Source of the DNA: Ilumatobacteraceae bacterium
Lineage (GTDB): Bacteria > Actinomycetota > Acidimicrobiia > Acidimicrobiales > Ilumatobacteraceae
Length of the DNA stretch: 42,788 bases
Assembly: GCA_017859395.1 (NCBI GenBank)
Contig: JAFMNE010000019.1
Location: forward strand, 1-42,788
Direction of reading: 5' to 3'
Part shown: piece by piece, positions 16,433 through 25,312 of the stretch
Layout: every line of letters starts with the position of its first letter
Numbering within the stretch: the stretch's first letter is position 1
Program-made: the position numbers and the translations under genes
Notes under the pieces: model-generated
What the model was told of the DNA's origin: nothing
What the model saw: only the letters and a program-made list of their open reading frames with translations
The model's database searches: none

Positions 16433-17053
16433 ATTCATCACCGCTGCGCGAACAAACGCGCGAACTTCACGCCGCAAGCGCCGAAGTCCGGCAATGCCGC
16501 CGCCCGGAGTCATCACGCCACGCGCCACCGGATCGGCTGCAATCCCCCCGATACAGGCGTACAACAGACCCACCATCACCGCAGGGTCGCCACGCCGGAT
16601 TCGCCCCTGACCCATCTCTCGTTCCAGCACATCCACTGCAGCTTTGACGAGGGGCCGTAATCGACTCGTCACCGCATCGGACCTGTCAGACGGAAGGTGA
16701 CGAAGATCGCGCAACACCCCGAGTAAATGCGGGCGACGCACGGCTGCGTCAAATACGGTCACAACGATGGTGTCCACCTGTGCCAGCGCATCCGTTGGCC
16801 CCTCAGCAATGGCGGCGAGGACCTCGGTCACAAGTTCATCGACAGTCACGTCGATCACGGTGTCGACAAGTGCAGCCCGGGAGCCGAACCAATACAGGAC
16901 CGTCTGCTTGCGCACGCCAGCGGCAACGGCGATCTCATCAAGTGAGACATGGTCGATTCCCCGGGTGCCAAGCAGCTGCGCGGTGACAGCAACGATCTGC
17001 TGCGCTGTTGGGCTTGTGCGTCGCCCGGATCGCATCACGGTGGCCCCGGTCAT
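16415..17053 (-). CDS. TetR/AcrR family transcriptional regulator
   Basis: A 212-aa protein from ATG 17053; an ATG at 17035 is also possible, and a longer frame to 17125 would run through the operator. The N-terminal helix-turn-helix is clear (GIDHVSLDEIAVAAGVRKQTVLYWFGSRAAL, written here across two helices). The C-terminal ligand domain is helical and ends with a basic tail. The 57-bp gap to the divergent acyl-CoA reductase gene holds a perfect palindrome, so this protein very probably represses itself and the four-gene operon. An acyl-CoA or fatty-acid ligand would be in keeping with the enzymes controlled, but that is inference. Confidence 0.9.
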   Translation of the reverse strand: MTGATVMRSGRRTSPTAQQIVAVTAQLLGTRGIDHVSLDEIAVAAGVRKQTVLYWFGSRAALVDTVIDVTVDELVTEVLAAIAEGPTDALAQVDTIVVTVFDAAVRRPHLLGVLRDLRHLPSDRSDAVTSRLRPLVKAAVDVLEREMGQGRIRRGDPAVMVGLLYACIGGIAADPVARGVMTPGGGIAGLRRLRREVRAFVRAAVMNSAVSS

Positions 17054-17064
17054 CCCATGATGTG

Positions 17065-17100
17065 TAGCAGGTTCTCTACCAACTGGTAGAGAACCTGCTA
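17065..17100. promoter_or_regulatory. Perfect 2x17-bp palindromic operator between tetR and the acyl-CoA reductase operon
   Basis: The left arm tagcaggttctctacca (17065-17081) and right arm tggtagagaacctgcta (17084-17100) are exact reverse complements with a 2-bp spacer (ac). The dyad lies 11 bp upstream of the tetR ATG on one side and 10 bp upstream of the GTG of the reductase on the other. Its position, symmetry and length match a TetR-family operator serving both genes; the arms could hold two overlapping dimer sites. Because so little space remains, the promoters must overlap the dyad and the transcripts may be nearly leaderless. Confidence 0.88.
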
Positions 17101-17110
17101 GAACACTCCT

Positions 17111-19450
17111 GTGATCCCCGATCAATTGGCTGGCTCGACCATCGCCATCACCGGTGCAACCGGCTTTGTTGGTACCGCATTGGTCGAACGCCTCTTACGG
17201 TGCGTTCCCGATTGCCATCTGGTTCTGATTGTGCGCAACGGTCGACGTACGAATGCCCAACGGCGCACCGCTCGAGAGATTCTGTCCAACGACGCCTTCG
17301 ATCGATTGCGTTCCGAACTGGCCGACGGCCCAGAGTCATTCGATGACATGTGCGCGCGGCGCATCACCACGCTTTCCGGCGATGTCGGCAGCGACGGCCT
17401 GGGCCTCGATGACGACGCACGTGCCATCTTTGCTCGCTGCGACACCATCATCCACTCCGCTGCAACGGTGTCGTTTGATTCACCGCTCGACTCTGCGGTG
17501 GAGATCAATCTCTTGGGCCCAACCCGGATCGCCACGCTGTGCCAGGACCTCGGGGTGACACCCCATCTGGTTGCTGTGTCAACGTGCTACGTCGCTGGCA
17601 ACCGACGCGGTACCGCACCCGAGGACCTGGTGTCTGCGGGGCCATTTGGTATCGGCCTCGACTGGCGTGCCGAGGTCACAGCAGCGCGCCGGCTGAGATC
17701 AGACACCGAAGCAGCAAGTCGCGAACCGGATCGCCTCGCCGAAATCAGGCGACGCGCACATCGCGAACTCGGTCCTGCAGGCGCGCCGGCCCTCGCCGCC
17801 AAGGTTGAGCAGCTCCGCGAACGATGGGTTCGCGATCGCCTGGTAGAGGCAGGTCGTGCACGAGCTGCCAGTGTCGGCTGGCCCGATGCCTACGCCTTCA
17901 CAAAAGCCCTTGGTGAACAGGCTCTTGTCGAGTCGTGCGGAGATCAGCCCGTCTCGATTGTGCGCCCCTCCATCATCGAGTCCGCCTGGGCTGAACCACG
18001 ACCCGGGTGGATTCGCGGCTTCCGGATGGCGGAGCCGGTCATCATCTCGTACGCGCGCGGTCTGCTGCGCGAATTCCCCGGTGTCCCTGAAGGCACCATT
18101 GATGTCATTCCGGTCGACATCGTGGTCGCCGCCATCATCGCCGTCGCCGCCCGCGGGCCCGATGGGCCATTGGTCACCCAAGTCGCATCAGGGGGTGTCA
18201 ACCCACTGCGTTATCGCGCAATGGTCGATGAGGTGGCCGCGTGGTTTGGAGAACACCCCCTCTATGACCAAAAAGGCCAACCCATCGTGGTGCCAGAGTG
18301 GCGGTTTCCGGGTCGCGGTCGAGTGCAAGGTCAACTTCGTCGGGCGCAGCGCGCACTTGGCGTCGCCGAGCGTGGATTACACGCACTTCCTCTGCGAGGC
18401 CGACAGGCGGAATGGTCCGCAGCCGTCGAAGCCCGTCGTTCGGACATCGACCGAGCGATGGAATACGTCGAGCTGTACGGCCTGTACACCGAATGCGAAG
18501 CGATCTACCAGGTCGACAATTTGATGTCGCTGTGGGAGTCCTTGGATTCTGACGATCAGGACGCATTTTGTTTTGACCCCAGAGTCGTTGACTGGCCGCA
18601 CTACATCAGCCACATCCACCTTCCATCGGTCATCCAACATGCGCGCGTGCGTACGACCCCTGGACGTTCTCGCTCCACTGATCGATCGGCACGGCTGCGC
18701 TCACAGGTGCTTGCCCCGTCCAGGCATGTGGCAGCCTTCGATTTGGAGAACACCCTGATTGCATCGAATGTCGTGACCAGCTACAGCTGGCTCGCCACGC
18801 GCCGTCTCGATCCCGTTGATCGCGTTCGGTATGTCGCCAAGACCTTGGCCGAGGCCCCCGGACTTCTTCGGCTGGACCGGCGTGACCGCACCGACTTTCT
18901 TCGACACTTCTACCGTCGCTATCGCGATGCCCCGGTGGAACAGGTGGCACACGACACCGAGGAGATGCTCGGTCATCTGATCTTGGCCAATTGTTTTCCC
19001 GATGGGTTGCGACGCGTGCGTCAGCACCGGGCCGCGGGTCACCGTACCGTATTGATCACGGGCGCACTCGACTTCCACGTCGCCGGCCTCGCACCTCTCT
19101 TCGACGAAATCATTGCCGCGGAGATGACCGTTGACGGCGACCGATACACCGGCGAGATGGTGACCGTTCCCCCAACGGGAGAGGCTCGAGCACAACTCCT
19201 CGATGAGTACTGCCAACGCGAGGGTCTCGACCTTGCCGAGTGCGTTGCCTATGCCGACTCGTCATCAGATCTGCCTCTGCTCGAGGCCGTTGGATTTCCC
19301 GTGGCCGTCAACCCCGAAACACGCTTGGCGGCAATTGCTCGAACCCGTGGCTGGCTCGTTGAGGACTGGCGCCGGGTGAAAGGTGCACGTCGACCTCCCC
19401 TGCCATTGGGCCCGCTCAGCACGCCAATCAACACACGGGTGCGACGATGA
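17111..19450 (+). CDS. Fatty acyl-CoA reductase (FAR/NAD_binding_4) fused to HAD-IB phosphatase-like domain
   Basis: 779 aa from GTG 17111. Residues 1-380 are a thioester-reductase-type SDR: cofactor loop GATGFVG (15-21), HSAATVSFD, Ser157 in VSTCYV and Tyr261/Lys265 in YAFTKALGE, with a charged helical insert at about 185-255. This is the fold that reduces acyl-CoA to aldehyde or alcohol. About 380-520 is a FAR C-terminal-like linker region. Residues 538-745 are a HAD-IB domain: motif I FDLENTLI (Asp544), motif II LITG, motif IV YADSSSDLPLL (Asp716, Asp720). The second catalytic Asp of motif I is Glu546 and the motif III Lys appears to be Arg693, so phosphatase activity may be altered. First gene of the TetR-controlled operon; ATGA overlap with the next gene. 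Confidence 0.87.
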   Translation: MIPDQLAGSTIAITGATGFVGTALVERLLRCVPDCHLVLIVRNGRRTNAQRRTAREILSNDAFDRLRSELADGPESFDDMCARRITTLSGDVGSDGLGLDDDARAIFARCDTIIHSAATVSFDSPLDSAVEINLLGPTRIATLCQDLGVTPHLVAVSTCYVAGNRRGTAPEDLVSAGPFGIGLDWRAEVTAARRLRSDTEAASREPDRLAEIRRRAHRELGPAGAPALAAKVEQLRERWVRDRLVEAGRARAASVGWPDAYAFTKALGEQALVESCGDQPVSIVRPSIIESAWAEPRPGWIRGFRMAEPVIISYARGLLREFPGVPEGTIDVIPVDIVVAAIIAVAARGPDGPLVTQVASGGVNPLRYRAMVDEVAAWFGEHPLYDQKGQPIVVPEWRFPGRGRVQGQLRRAQRALGVAERGLHALPLRGRQAEWSAAVEARRSDIDRAMEYVELYGLYTECEAIYQVDNLMSLWESLDSDDQDAFCFDPRVVDWPHYISHIHLPSVIQHARVRTTPGRSRSTDRSARLRSQVLAPSRHVAAFDLENTLIASNVVTSYSWLATRRLDPVDRVRYVAKTLAEAPGLLRLDRRDRTDFLRHFYRRYRDAPVEQVAHDTEEMLGHLILANCFPDGLRRVRQHRAAGHRTVLITGALDFHVAGLAPLFDEIIAAEMTVDGDRYTGEMVTVPPTGEARAQLLDEYCQREGLDLAECVAYADSSSDLPLLEAVGFPVAVNPETRLAAIARTRGWLVEDWRRVKGARRPPLPLGPLSTPINTRVRR

Positions 19451-20622
19451 AGGCATTGCGCATTCACGACCGTGATCGGCGTTTTGCGGCGTCGCGGCTT
19501 GGTTCTGTGCTTGGCTCGCCCAACGCGCGTGGCCGCGGGCCCCTCAGTCTCGACACATCCGCGTTTCAACAGGCCCCAACGACGGAATGGCAGGAACTCA
19601 AGGTCATGTTGTCGGGCATCTGTGGTTCCGACCTTGCGCTGATCGAGGGTCGGGCATCGGCCTATTTCGACCCCTGGGTGACCATGCCGTTTATTCCTGG
19701 TCACGAGATACTTGCTCGGACCGCAGAGGGACACCGTGTCGTCATCGACCCTGTCCTTGGGCACCAATGTCGTGGTCTACCGGTTCCCGACGACGTCAGC
19801 GCCCCGGCCGATGGCCACGACTACAGCCACATGGTCGGCGGGCAAATCGAGCCTGGTATCCAAACAGGATTTTGTTGCTCGGCAGGAGGAGGTTGGGCCG
19901 AACGACTGTGGGCTCATCCGTCACAGATGCACTCCGTGCCCGAGTCCTTCAGCGATGAGCAGGCCGTCTTGATCGAACCCGTGGCAGGAGCCGTCCACGC
20001 CGCACTCATCGCCCTGAGGTCACGCGATGAGGCCCCACTTCTCAGCGTGATTGGATTGGGGACAATTGGAATCTCGACAGTTGCGGCGCTTCGGCATTTC
20101 CGCCCAGACGCGCGCATTGTCGCTGCTGGCCGTTACCCACACCAGTTGGAGGCTGCCCGGCAGGTCGGTGCCGATGTTGTCACCCGTTTCGATGGTTTGG
20201 CACGAGCACTGCGTCGGCTCACGGGTACCGCCATGATCGGGCCAGACACAGGCGGTGGAGCGGACAGCACATTGGACTGTGTCGGTTCTGGTGACACCCT
20301 CCGCACCTCGATCGGCACCACTCGCCCTCGTGGTCGTGTGGTTGCTGTCGGTATGCCGGCGGAGGTCACGGTTGACCTCGCTCCGCTGTGGCACCGCGAA
20401 ACTGAGCTGGTCGGTGCGTATACCTATGGCACCGAAGATGTGGCCGGTGTACGACGCCATAGTTTCGAACACGCAATTGACGTGATCTCCTCGTTCCCAT
20501 CACCCTGGCTGCTGAGCGCGACCTATCCGCTCAACCGGCATCGTGACGCACTAGCTCATGCCGCCACCGCCGGTCGGCGTGGCACGTTCAAAATCGCCTT
20601 TGATCTTCGAGAGGAAAACTGA
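19447..20622 (+). CDS. Medium-chain zinc-type alcohol dehydrogenase without structural zinc cysteines
   Basis: A 391-aa MDR-family dehydrogenase. The catalytic zinc ligands are present: Cys59 (GICGSD), His86 and Glu87 (PGHEI) and Glu177 (LIEPVA). The cofactor loop is VIGLGTIG (201-208). The lobe that normally carries four structural-zinc cysteines (about 103-145) has only Cys108 and the adjacent pair Cys143/Cys144, so that site seems lost. An N-terminal extension of about 25 residues precedes the catalytic domain. The ATG overlaps the reductase stop as ATGA, and the stop overlaps the larA-like start as TGATG. Likely role: oxidation or reduction of an alcohol/aldehyde in the same pathway; substrate unknown. 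Confidence 0.88.
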   Translation: MKALRIHDRDRRFAASRLGSVLGSPNARGRGPLSLDTSAFQQAPTTEWQELKVMLSGICGSDLALIEGRASAYFDPWVTMPFIPGHEILARTAEGHRVVIDPVLGHQCRGLPVPDDVSAPADGHDYSHMVGGQIEPGIQTGFCCSAGGGWAERLWAHPSQMHSVPESFSDEQAVLIEPVAGAVHAALIALRSRDEAPLLSVIGLGTIGISTVAALRHFRPDARIVAAGRYPHQLEAARQVGADVVTRFDGLARALRRLTGTAMIGPDTGGGADSTLDCVGSGDTLRTSIGTTRPRGRVVAVGMPAEVTVDLAPLWHRETELVGAYTYGTEDVAGVRRHSFEHAIDVISSFPSPWLLSATYPLNRHRDALAHAATAGRRGTFKIAFDLREEN

Positions 20623-22208
20623 TGCCACGTCCCGGATTCGTCCTCGATGTCGACCGCTCAACTCCACCGATGCTGTTCTGGCACGGCGAGCGCTTCAGTT
20701 TGGAGCGCCTCCCGGCCGATCGGTCACGGGTCATATATCCCGCCGAGCCTCACCCTGGTCTGCGCGATGTACGCGCGGAGATTCGACGGGCCATCGCCGA
20801 ACCGCTGGATTCGGAGCCCCTTGCTGAACTCCTCAACCCAGACATGAAGCTCACCATCTGCTTCGACGATGTCAGCCTCTCCTTGCCGAAGATGCGTCGA
20901 CCAGATGTCCGCCAGCTCATTGTTGAGGCCGTGCTGACCGAAGCCGCAGCCGCTGGCGTCGATGATGTGCACATCATCGCTGCACTGGGGCTACATCGCC
21001 GCATGCATGATCACGAATTGCGCCATGTGTTGGGCGATCGGGTGGTCGACTCATTCGCGTCGTCTGGGCATCTCTACCAGCACGATGCCGAAGATCCCGA
21101 CAACCTGACGGTGATTGGCACCACTGATCATGGTGAGGTCGTGGAAATCAACCGTCGCGTCGCCGAAAGCGACCTTGTTGTCTACGCAAACGTCAACCAG
21201 GTCGCGATGGACGGTGGATGGAAGTCGCTCGTGACCGGTGTCGCGTCATACAGATGCCTGAGCCACCACCACAATCCGCAGTCTCTGGAGAACACGCGCA
21301 GCCTCATGGACCGTCACCACTCAGCGCTGCATCATTCGATTTGGCGGATGGGGTCGGTGTTGCGCGACCATGGCCCTCGCGTTTTTCAGATCGAGACCAC
21401 AATCAATACCGACGCATTTCCAAGTCCCTTTGATTTCCTATCCAAGCGCGAGTGGGAATGGACTGCGCGTGACCGCGCCAGTTACCTCGCGACATCCAAA
21501 AGCCTCGATCGGACACCAACACGTATTTCCCGGCGCATTTTCCACTCGATCAAGGCGCCATACGCGGTCACTGGTGTGAACGCAGGTTTCACCGAGACGG
21601 TGCACGAACGAACCCTTGCTGAGGTGTATCGCCAGCATGTTGTCGAAGTCGAGGGGCAGACCGACATCTTGACGATGGGCATTCCCTTCATCTGCCCGTA
21701 CAACCCTGACTCGGTCATGAACCCGATCCTGGTCATGTGTATGGGACTGGGCTACATGTTCAACATGTACCGCGGTCGGCCACTCGTTCGTGAGGGCGGA
21801 GTCATCATCATGACGCACCCGACGTATCGCGAATTCGACCCGGCGCACCATCCGTCGTATATCGACTTCTTCGACGAAGTACTCGCCGACACGACTGACC
21901 CCCATGAGATGTCCGTGAAATGGGAGCGCAAATACGCCGAGGATGAGTGGTACCGGCATCTCTACCGCACGCAGAACGCTTACCACGGTGTGCACCCGTT
22001 CTATGCGTGGTACTGGGGTGCACACGGCCGAGCATGGGCATCACGGGTCATCATCGTTGGTGGCCACCCCGACACCGTTCGGCGGCTCGGATTCACGCCG
22101 GCATCCACGATGACCGACGCGTTCGAGCTGGCTTCGGATGTGGTCGGAACCCGCCCCACGATCACCCACCTGCATGTCCCGTCGGTCCTCGTTGCCGATG
22201 TGAGGTAG
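20622..22208 (+). CDS. LarA-like (lactate racemase domain, DUF2088) protein
   Basis: 528 aa, about 100 longer than typical lactate racemase LarA. The N-terminal domain keeps the pattern of nickel-pincer enzymes: FDDVSLSLPKMRRPD (Asp83), ALGLHRRMHDHELRHVLG (His125), HDAEDPDNL (His154), GGWKSLVTGVASY (Lys201, in the position of the lysine that binds the NPN cofactor) and LSHHHNP (His215-217). LarA homologues racemise or epimerise 2-hydroxy acids or sugars. The maturation genes larB, larC and larE are not in the window, so the cofactor must come from elsewhere or be absent. A GAGAGG lies 7 bp before the ATG. Third gene of the operon; specificity cannot be inferred. Confidence 0.83.
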   Translation: MPRPGFVLDVDRSTPPMLFWHGERFSLERLPADRSRVIYPAEPHPGLRDVRAEIRRAIAEPLDSEPLAELLNPDMKLTICFDDVSLSLPKMRRPDVRQLIVEAVLTEAAAAGVDDVHIIAALGLHRRMHDHELRHVLGDRVVDSFASSGHLYQHDAEDPDNLTVIGTTDHGEVVEINRRVAESDLVVYANVNQVAMDGGWKSLVTGVASYRCLSHHHNPQSLENTRSLMDRHHSALHHSIWRMGSVLRDHGPRVFQIETTINTDAFPSPFDFLSKREWEWTARDRASYLATSKSLDRTPTRISRRIFHSIKAPYAVTGVNAGFTETVHERTLAEVYRQHVVEVEGQTDILTMGIPFICPYNPDSVMNPILVMCMGLGYMFNMYRGRPLVREGGVIIMTHPTYREFDPAHHPSYIDFFDEVLADTTDPHEMSVKWERKYAEDEWYRHLYRTQNAYHGVHPFYAWYWGAHGRAWASRVIIVGGHPDTVRRLGFTPASTMTDAFELASDVVGTRPTITHLHVPSVLVADVR

Positions 22209-22211
22209 TTC

Positions 22212-23204
22212 GTGACACCTGATCGTTTCCAGTTACAGCGTGTGCTCGGCACGACTGAGCGCGCGGTGCGCTTCGCCATGAAGCCCCTTGCGGGTATGGG
22301 CTTTCCTCTGCGCGCGCCGACCACTCCGCGCGGGGTCATCGTTCCCGATCAACCCGACACTCTTGGAGCCGCGTACGACACGGAGTGGGCGCGACGTCCT
22401 GTCGCCACAATTTCCAGATCTCTTATCGTGAACGGCCCCTTACGACTTGCCGTTGGGGTTCTCACGCGTCCGCGTGTCAGCGGACTCGATCGCCTCAGCG
22501 CTCTGGAGAACGGTGACGACACCATGCCGGTGGTATTTGCTGCGAACCACGAGAGCCACCTAGACACCGCAATTCTGATTCACGCAATACCTCGTTGCTG
22601 GCGCCGAGAGCTCGTCGTGGCTGCAGCCGCTGATTATTTCTTTGATCGCCGATGGAAGGCGGCGTCGGCTTCGCTGGCATTGAACGCCGTGCCAATCGAT
22701 CGTCACCAGACAGGTCGGCGATCGGCAGAGACATTCAGAGGTCTCCTCGACGACGGATACAGCATTTTGATCTATCCAGAGGGTGGACGGTCACCCGATG
22801 GCTGGGCACAGGAGTTTCGGGGCGGCGCGGCCTATCTTGCCCAGCGCGCAGGAGCACCGATTATCCCGATCTATCTCGAAGGCTCGGGGGCGATCTGGGG
22901 TAAAGGCGCTCGCCGCTTTGTGCCCGGGCGCACACAGGTTGTGTTCGGAGAACCGATCATGCCGGATGCCGACATGTCATCGCGCAAGGTCGCTGCTCGT
23001 CTCGGGAGCGATGTGGCCCGTTTGGCCGACGAGGCGACATCGTCATGGTGGGAAGCGACACAGCGATTCGCGCGCGGGTCAACGCCTTCGCTCAGCGGCC
23101 CCGAGACCACCTCGTGGCGACGATCATGGGCGTTGCATGAACGGCGTCGACGCACGAAGTCCGGTCGGCCCCGGCCGCGTCCCGAATGGCCACACCTCAG
23201 TTGA
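22212..23204 (+). CDS. PlsC-type 1-acylglycerol-phosphate acyltransferase family protein
   Basis: 330 aa from GTG 22212, three bases after the LarA-like stop. Acyltransferase block I is NHESHLD (His113, Asp118) and block III is YPEGGRSPDG (Glu190, Gly191), followed by PIIPIYLEGSGAIWG as block IV. About 100 residues precede block I, more than in minimal PlsC, with a moderately hydrophobic stretch near 63-90. The C-terminus is basic and probably disordered. The family transfers acyl groups from acyl-CoA or acyl-ACP to glycerol-phosphate-like acceptors at the membrane. Being the last gene of the TetR-controlled operon, it suggests that the pathway product is an acylated lipid. Confidence 0.88.
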   Translation: MTPDRFQLQRVLGTTERAVRFAMKPLAGMGFPLRAPTTPRGVIVPDQPDTLGAAYDTEWARRPVATISRSLIVNGPLRLAVGVLTRPRVSGLDRLSALENGDDTMPVVFAANHESHLDTAILIHAIPRCWRRELVVAAAADYFFDRRWKAASASLALNAVPIDRHQTGRRSAETFRGLLDDGYSILIYPEGGRSPDGWAQEFRGGAAYLAQRAGAPIIPIYLEGSGAIWGKGARRFVPGRTQVVFGEPIMPDADMSSRKVAARLGSDVARLADEATSSWWEATQRFARGSTPSLSGPETTSWRRSWALHERRRRTKSGRPRPRPEWPHLS

Positions 23205-23225
23205 TCTTCCGACAGGACTAGACGG

Positions 23226-23807
23226 TCAGCAGTCCCCGACCGGAATGGTGAGCGTGCCGCCCAGAATGAAACTGGTGTATGTGGCATTGGTCGCGTTGGC
23301 GCGAGCAAGATCTGCGATTGTGACCCCGTACTGTTCGGCCACAACCGTTGGGTTGTCGCCCTCGACGATCGTGTGCTCCAGGCTGGTGCACTCCCCTGCT
23401 TGAGCTGTGCCATCTGTCGCGGCGGCGGTGCTGAGCCCACCCGGCATGATCGCGCCGGCGGGAATGATCACTGTTCCGCCGATAATGAAACTGGAGTAAT
23501 CGGGATTTGTGGCGTTGGCCTCGGCCAGACGAGACAGCGAGATGCTGAACAGATCAGCCACATATGACGGGTTGTCATTCGACTGAATCGTGTACTCGTA
23601 CGCCTCGGCAATCTGACCGGGGATTGTCGTCGTTGTCGGCGGCAGAGTGGTCGTGGTGGTGGTCACCAATTCTTTGACCACATACGACGTCGGCTGAATC
23701 TGTGCGACGGTCCCCGTCGACGCCTCGTCGACCTCGCCGCATCCAACCGCCGACAACGTCACACCACCAAGAACCGCAACGGCAAGAATTGTCCGTCGTG
23801 ATCTCAT
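23226..23807 (-). CDS. Secreted lipoprotein-like protein with two LysM domains
   Basis: 193 aa from ATG 23807. The N-terminus MRSRR, a hydrophobic stretch, then AVGCGE looks like a lipoprotein signal with Cys23 as the lipidation site, although Ala at -3 is not ideal. A linker containing TTTTTTLPPTTTT follows. Two LysM-like repeats end the protein, each with a RLAEANATN or DLARANATN core, then SFI.GGT..IP; they should bind peptidoglycan. An alternative ATG at 23864 forms ATGA with the gltD stop but adds a polar leader ahead of the signal peptide, so I prefer 23807. It converges on the acyltransferase gene (21-bp gap). Threonine-rich linkers of this kind are common in Acidimicrobiia. Confidence 0.85.
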   Translation of the reverse strand: MRSRRTILAVAVLGGVTLSAVGCGEVDEASTGTVAQIQPTSYVVKELVTTTTTTLPPTTTTIPGQIAEAYEYTIQSNDNPSYVADLFSISLSRLAEANATNPDYSSFIIGGTVIIPAGAIMPGGLSTAAATDGTAQAGECTSLEHTIVEGDNPTVVAEQYGVTIADLARANATNATYTSFILGGTLTIPVGDC

Positions 23808-23860
23808 TTCCACGATGTTAGGCCGAGCCACATCGCCACTGCCGTCACCTCGCCATCGCC

Positions 23861-25312
23861 TCATGTGAGCGGCCGGTCGGTCGGCCCGATGGGACGCGGA
23901 AGCCGTGTGGCCCCCATCAAGTACTCGTCGACTGCCGCAGCAGCGGCGCGGCCTTCAGCAATCGCCCACACAATGAGGCTCTGGCCACGACCCATATCAC
24001 CCGCCACGAACACACTGTCGACATTGCTCATGTATCGATCATCACGTGCAATATTGCCGCGCTGGTCATAGTCAACTCCCAAAGTCTCGAGCCAGGACCC
24101 ACGCTCCGGGCCCACAAAACCCAGCGCCAAAAAGACGTAGTCCGCGGGGATATCGCGCTCGGTTCCCTCCACGGCCCGGAACGAACCATCGACAAACTCA
24201 ACATCGACAACGCGAAGCGCGGACACTCGGCCATTGCCGTCGTCGATGAAGGATTCGGTGCTGATGCTGTACACCCGGTCTCCCCCTTCTTCGTGCGCTG
24301 ATGAGACGCGATGCACCATTGCGTATTGCGGCCACGGATTTCCCTCACTCCGTTCTTGCGGAGGATGAGGCATGATCTCTAACTGCGTGACCGAGGCCGC
24401 ACCCTGACGATGCGCAGTGCCCAAACAATCGGCACCGGTATCGCCACCACCGATGATCACGACATGCGCGCCGCGCACATCAATCGGTGATGATTCGCTA
24501 TCGCCCAACTGCACGCGATTTGCCAGCGGTAGGTATTCCATCGCCTGATGAATCCCTGATAGCTCGCGCCCTGGCACATCGAGATCACGCCACGCAGTGG
24601 CGCCCGCGGCCAGCACGATCGCGTCATTGTTCGCACGAAGAACGTCGATGTCGACGTTCTCTCCAACGGCAGCCGATGTTCGGAACTGCGTCCCCTCGGC
24701 CACCATCTGCTCGAGGCGACGGTCGATATGACGCTTCTCCATCTTGAACTCGGGGATGCCGTAGCGCAACAGCCCTCCGATGCGGTCGGCACGTTCGAGA
24801 ACTGTGACATCGTGACCCGCTCGTGTGAGTTGTTGCGCGGCGGCGAGGCCAGCGGGGCCCGAGCCGATGACGCTCACCCGACGTCCGGTTCGCACGGTTG
24901 GTATCTGGGGAGTGACCCAGCCCTCGTCAAATGCACGATCGATGATTTCGACCTCCACCTGCTTGATCGTGACGGCGGGTTGGTTGATCCCCAAAACACA
25001 CGCAGATTCGCAGGGCGCCGGACAGAGACGGCCGGTGAATTCCGGAAAGTTATTCGTCGCATGCAGCCGATCGATGGCTTCGCGCCATCGATCTCGATAC
25101 ACCAGGTCATTCCAGTCGGGTATCAGATTGCCAAGAGGACAGCCGTTGTTGCAGAAAGGAATGCCACAGTCCATGCACCGGCCTGCTTGTTCTTGAAGTT
25201 TCTCGTGCGGGAAATCCTCGTAGACCTCCTTCCAATCGCGCAGACGCACCGGCACCGGTCGCCGCTCCGGCAGGGTTCGCCCCCACTTCATGAAACCTGT
25301 CGGTTCACCCAC
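23861..25312 (-). CDS. gltD: Glutamate synthase (NADPH) small subunit GltD
   Basis: 483 aa from GTG 25310-25312, overlapping the gltB stop by 8 bp; an ATG at 25291 is a less likely start. N-terminal cysteines for the 4Fe-4S clusters are [13 protein letters not shown] (46, 49, 54, 58) and CPAPCESAC (97, 101, 105). The FAD site is VIGSGPAG (148-155) and the NADPH site [11 protein letters not shown] (about 286-296); a GD segment ([10 protein letters not shown]) near the end binds FAD. It passes electrons from NADPH to GltB. Length and motifs are normal for the family. Confidence 0.97.
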   Translation of the reverse strand: MGEPTGFMKWGRTLPERRPVPVRLRDWKEVYEDFPHEKLQEQAGRCMDCGIPFCNNGCPLGNLIPDWNDLVYRDRWREAIDRLHATNNFPEFTGRLCPAPCESACVLGINQPAVTIKQVEVEIIDRAFDEGWVTPQIPTVRTGRRVSVIGSGPAGLAAAQQLTRAGHDVTVLERADRIGGLLRYGIPEFKMEKRHIDRRLEQMVAEGTQFRTSAAVGENVDIDVLRANNDAIVLAAGATAWRDLDVPGRELSGIHQAMEYLPLANRVQLGDSESSPIDVRGAHVVIIGGGDTGADCLGTAHRQGAASVTQLEIMPHPPQERSEGNPWPQYAMVHRVSSAHEEGGDRVYSISTESFIDDGNGRVSALRVVDVEFVDGSFRAVEGTERDIPADYVFLALGFVGPERGSWLETLGVDYDQRGNIARDDRYMSNVDSVFVAGDMGRGQSLIVWAIAEGRAAAAAVDEYLMGATRLPRPIGPTDRPLT

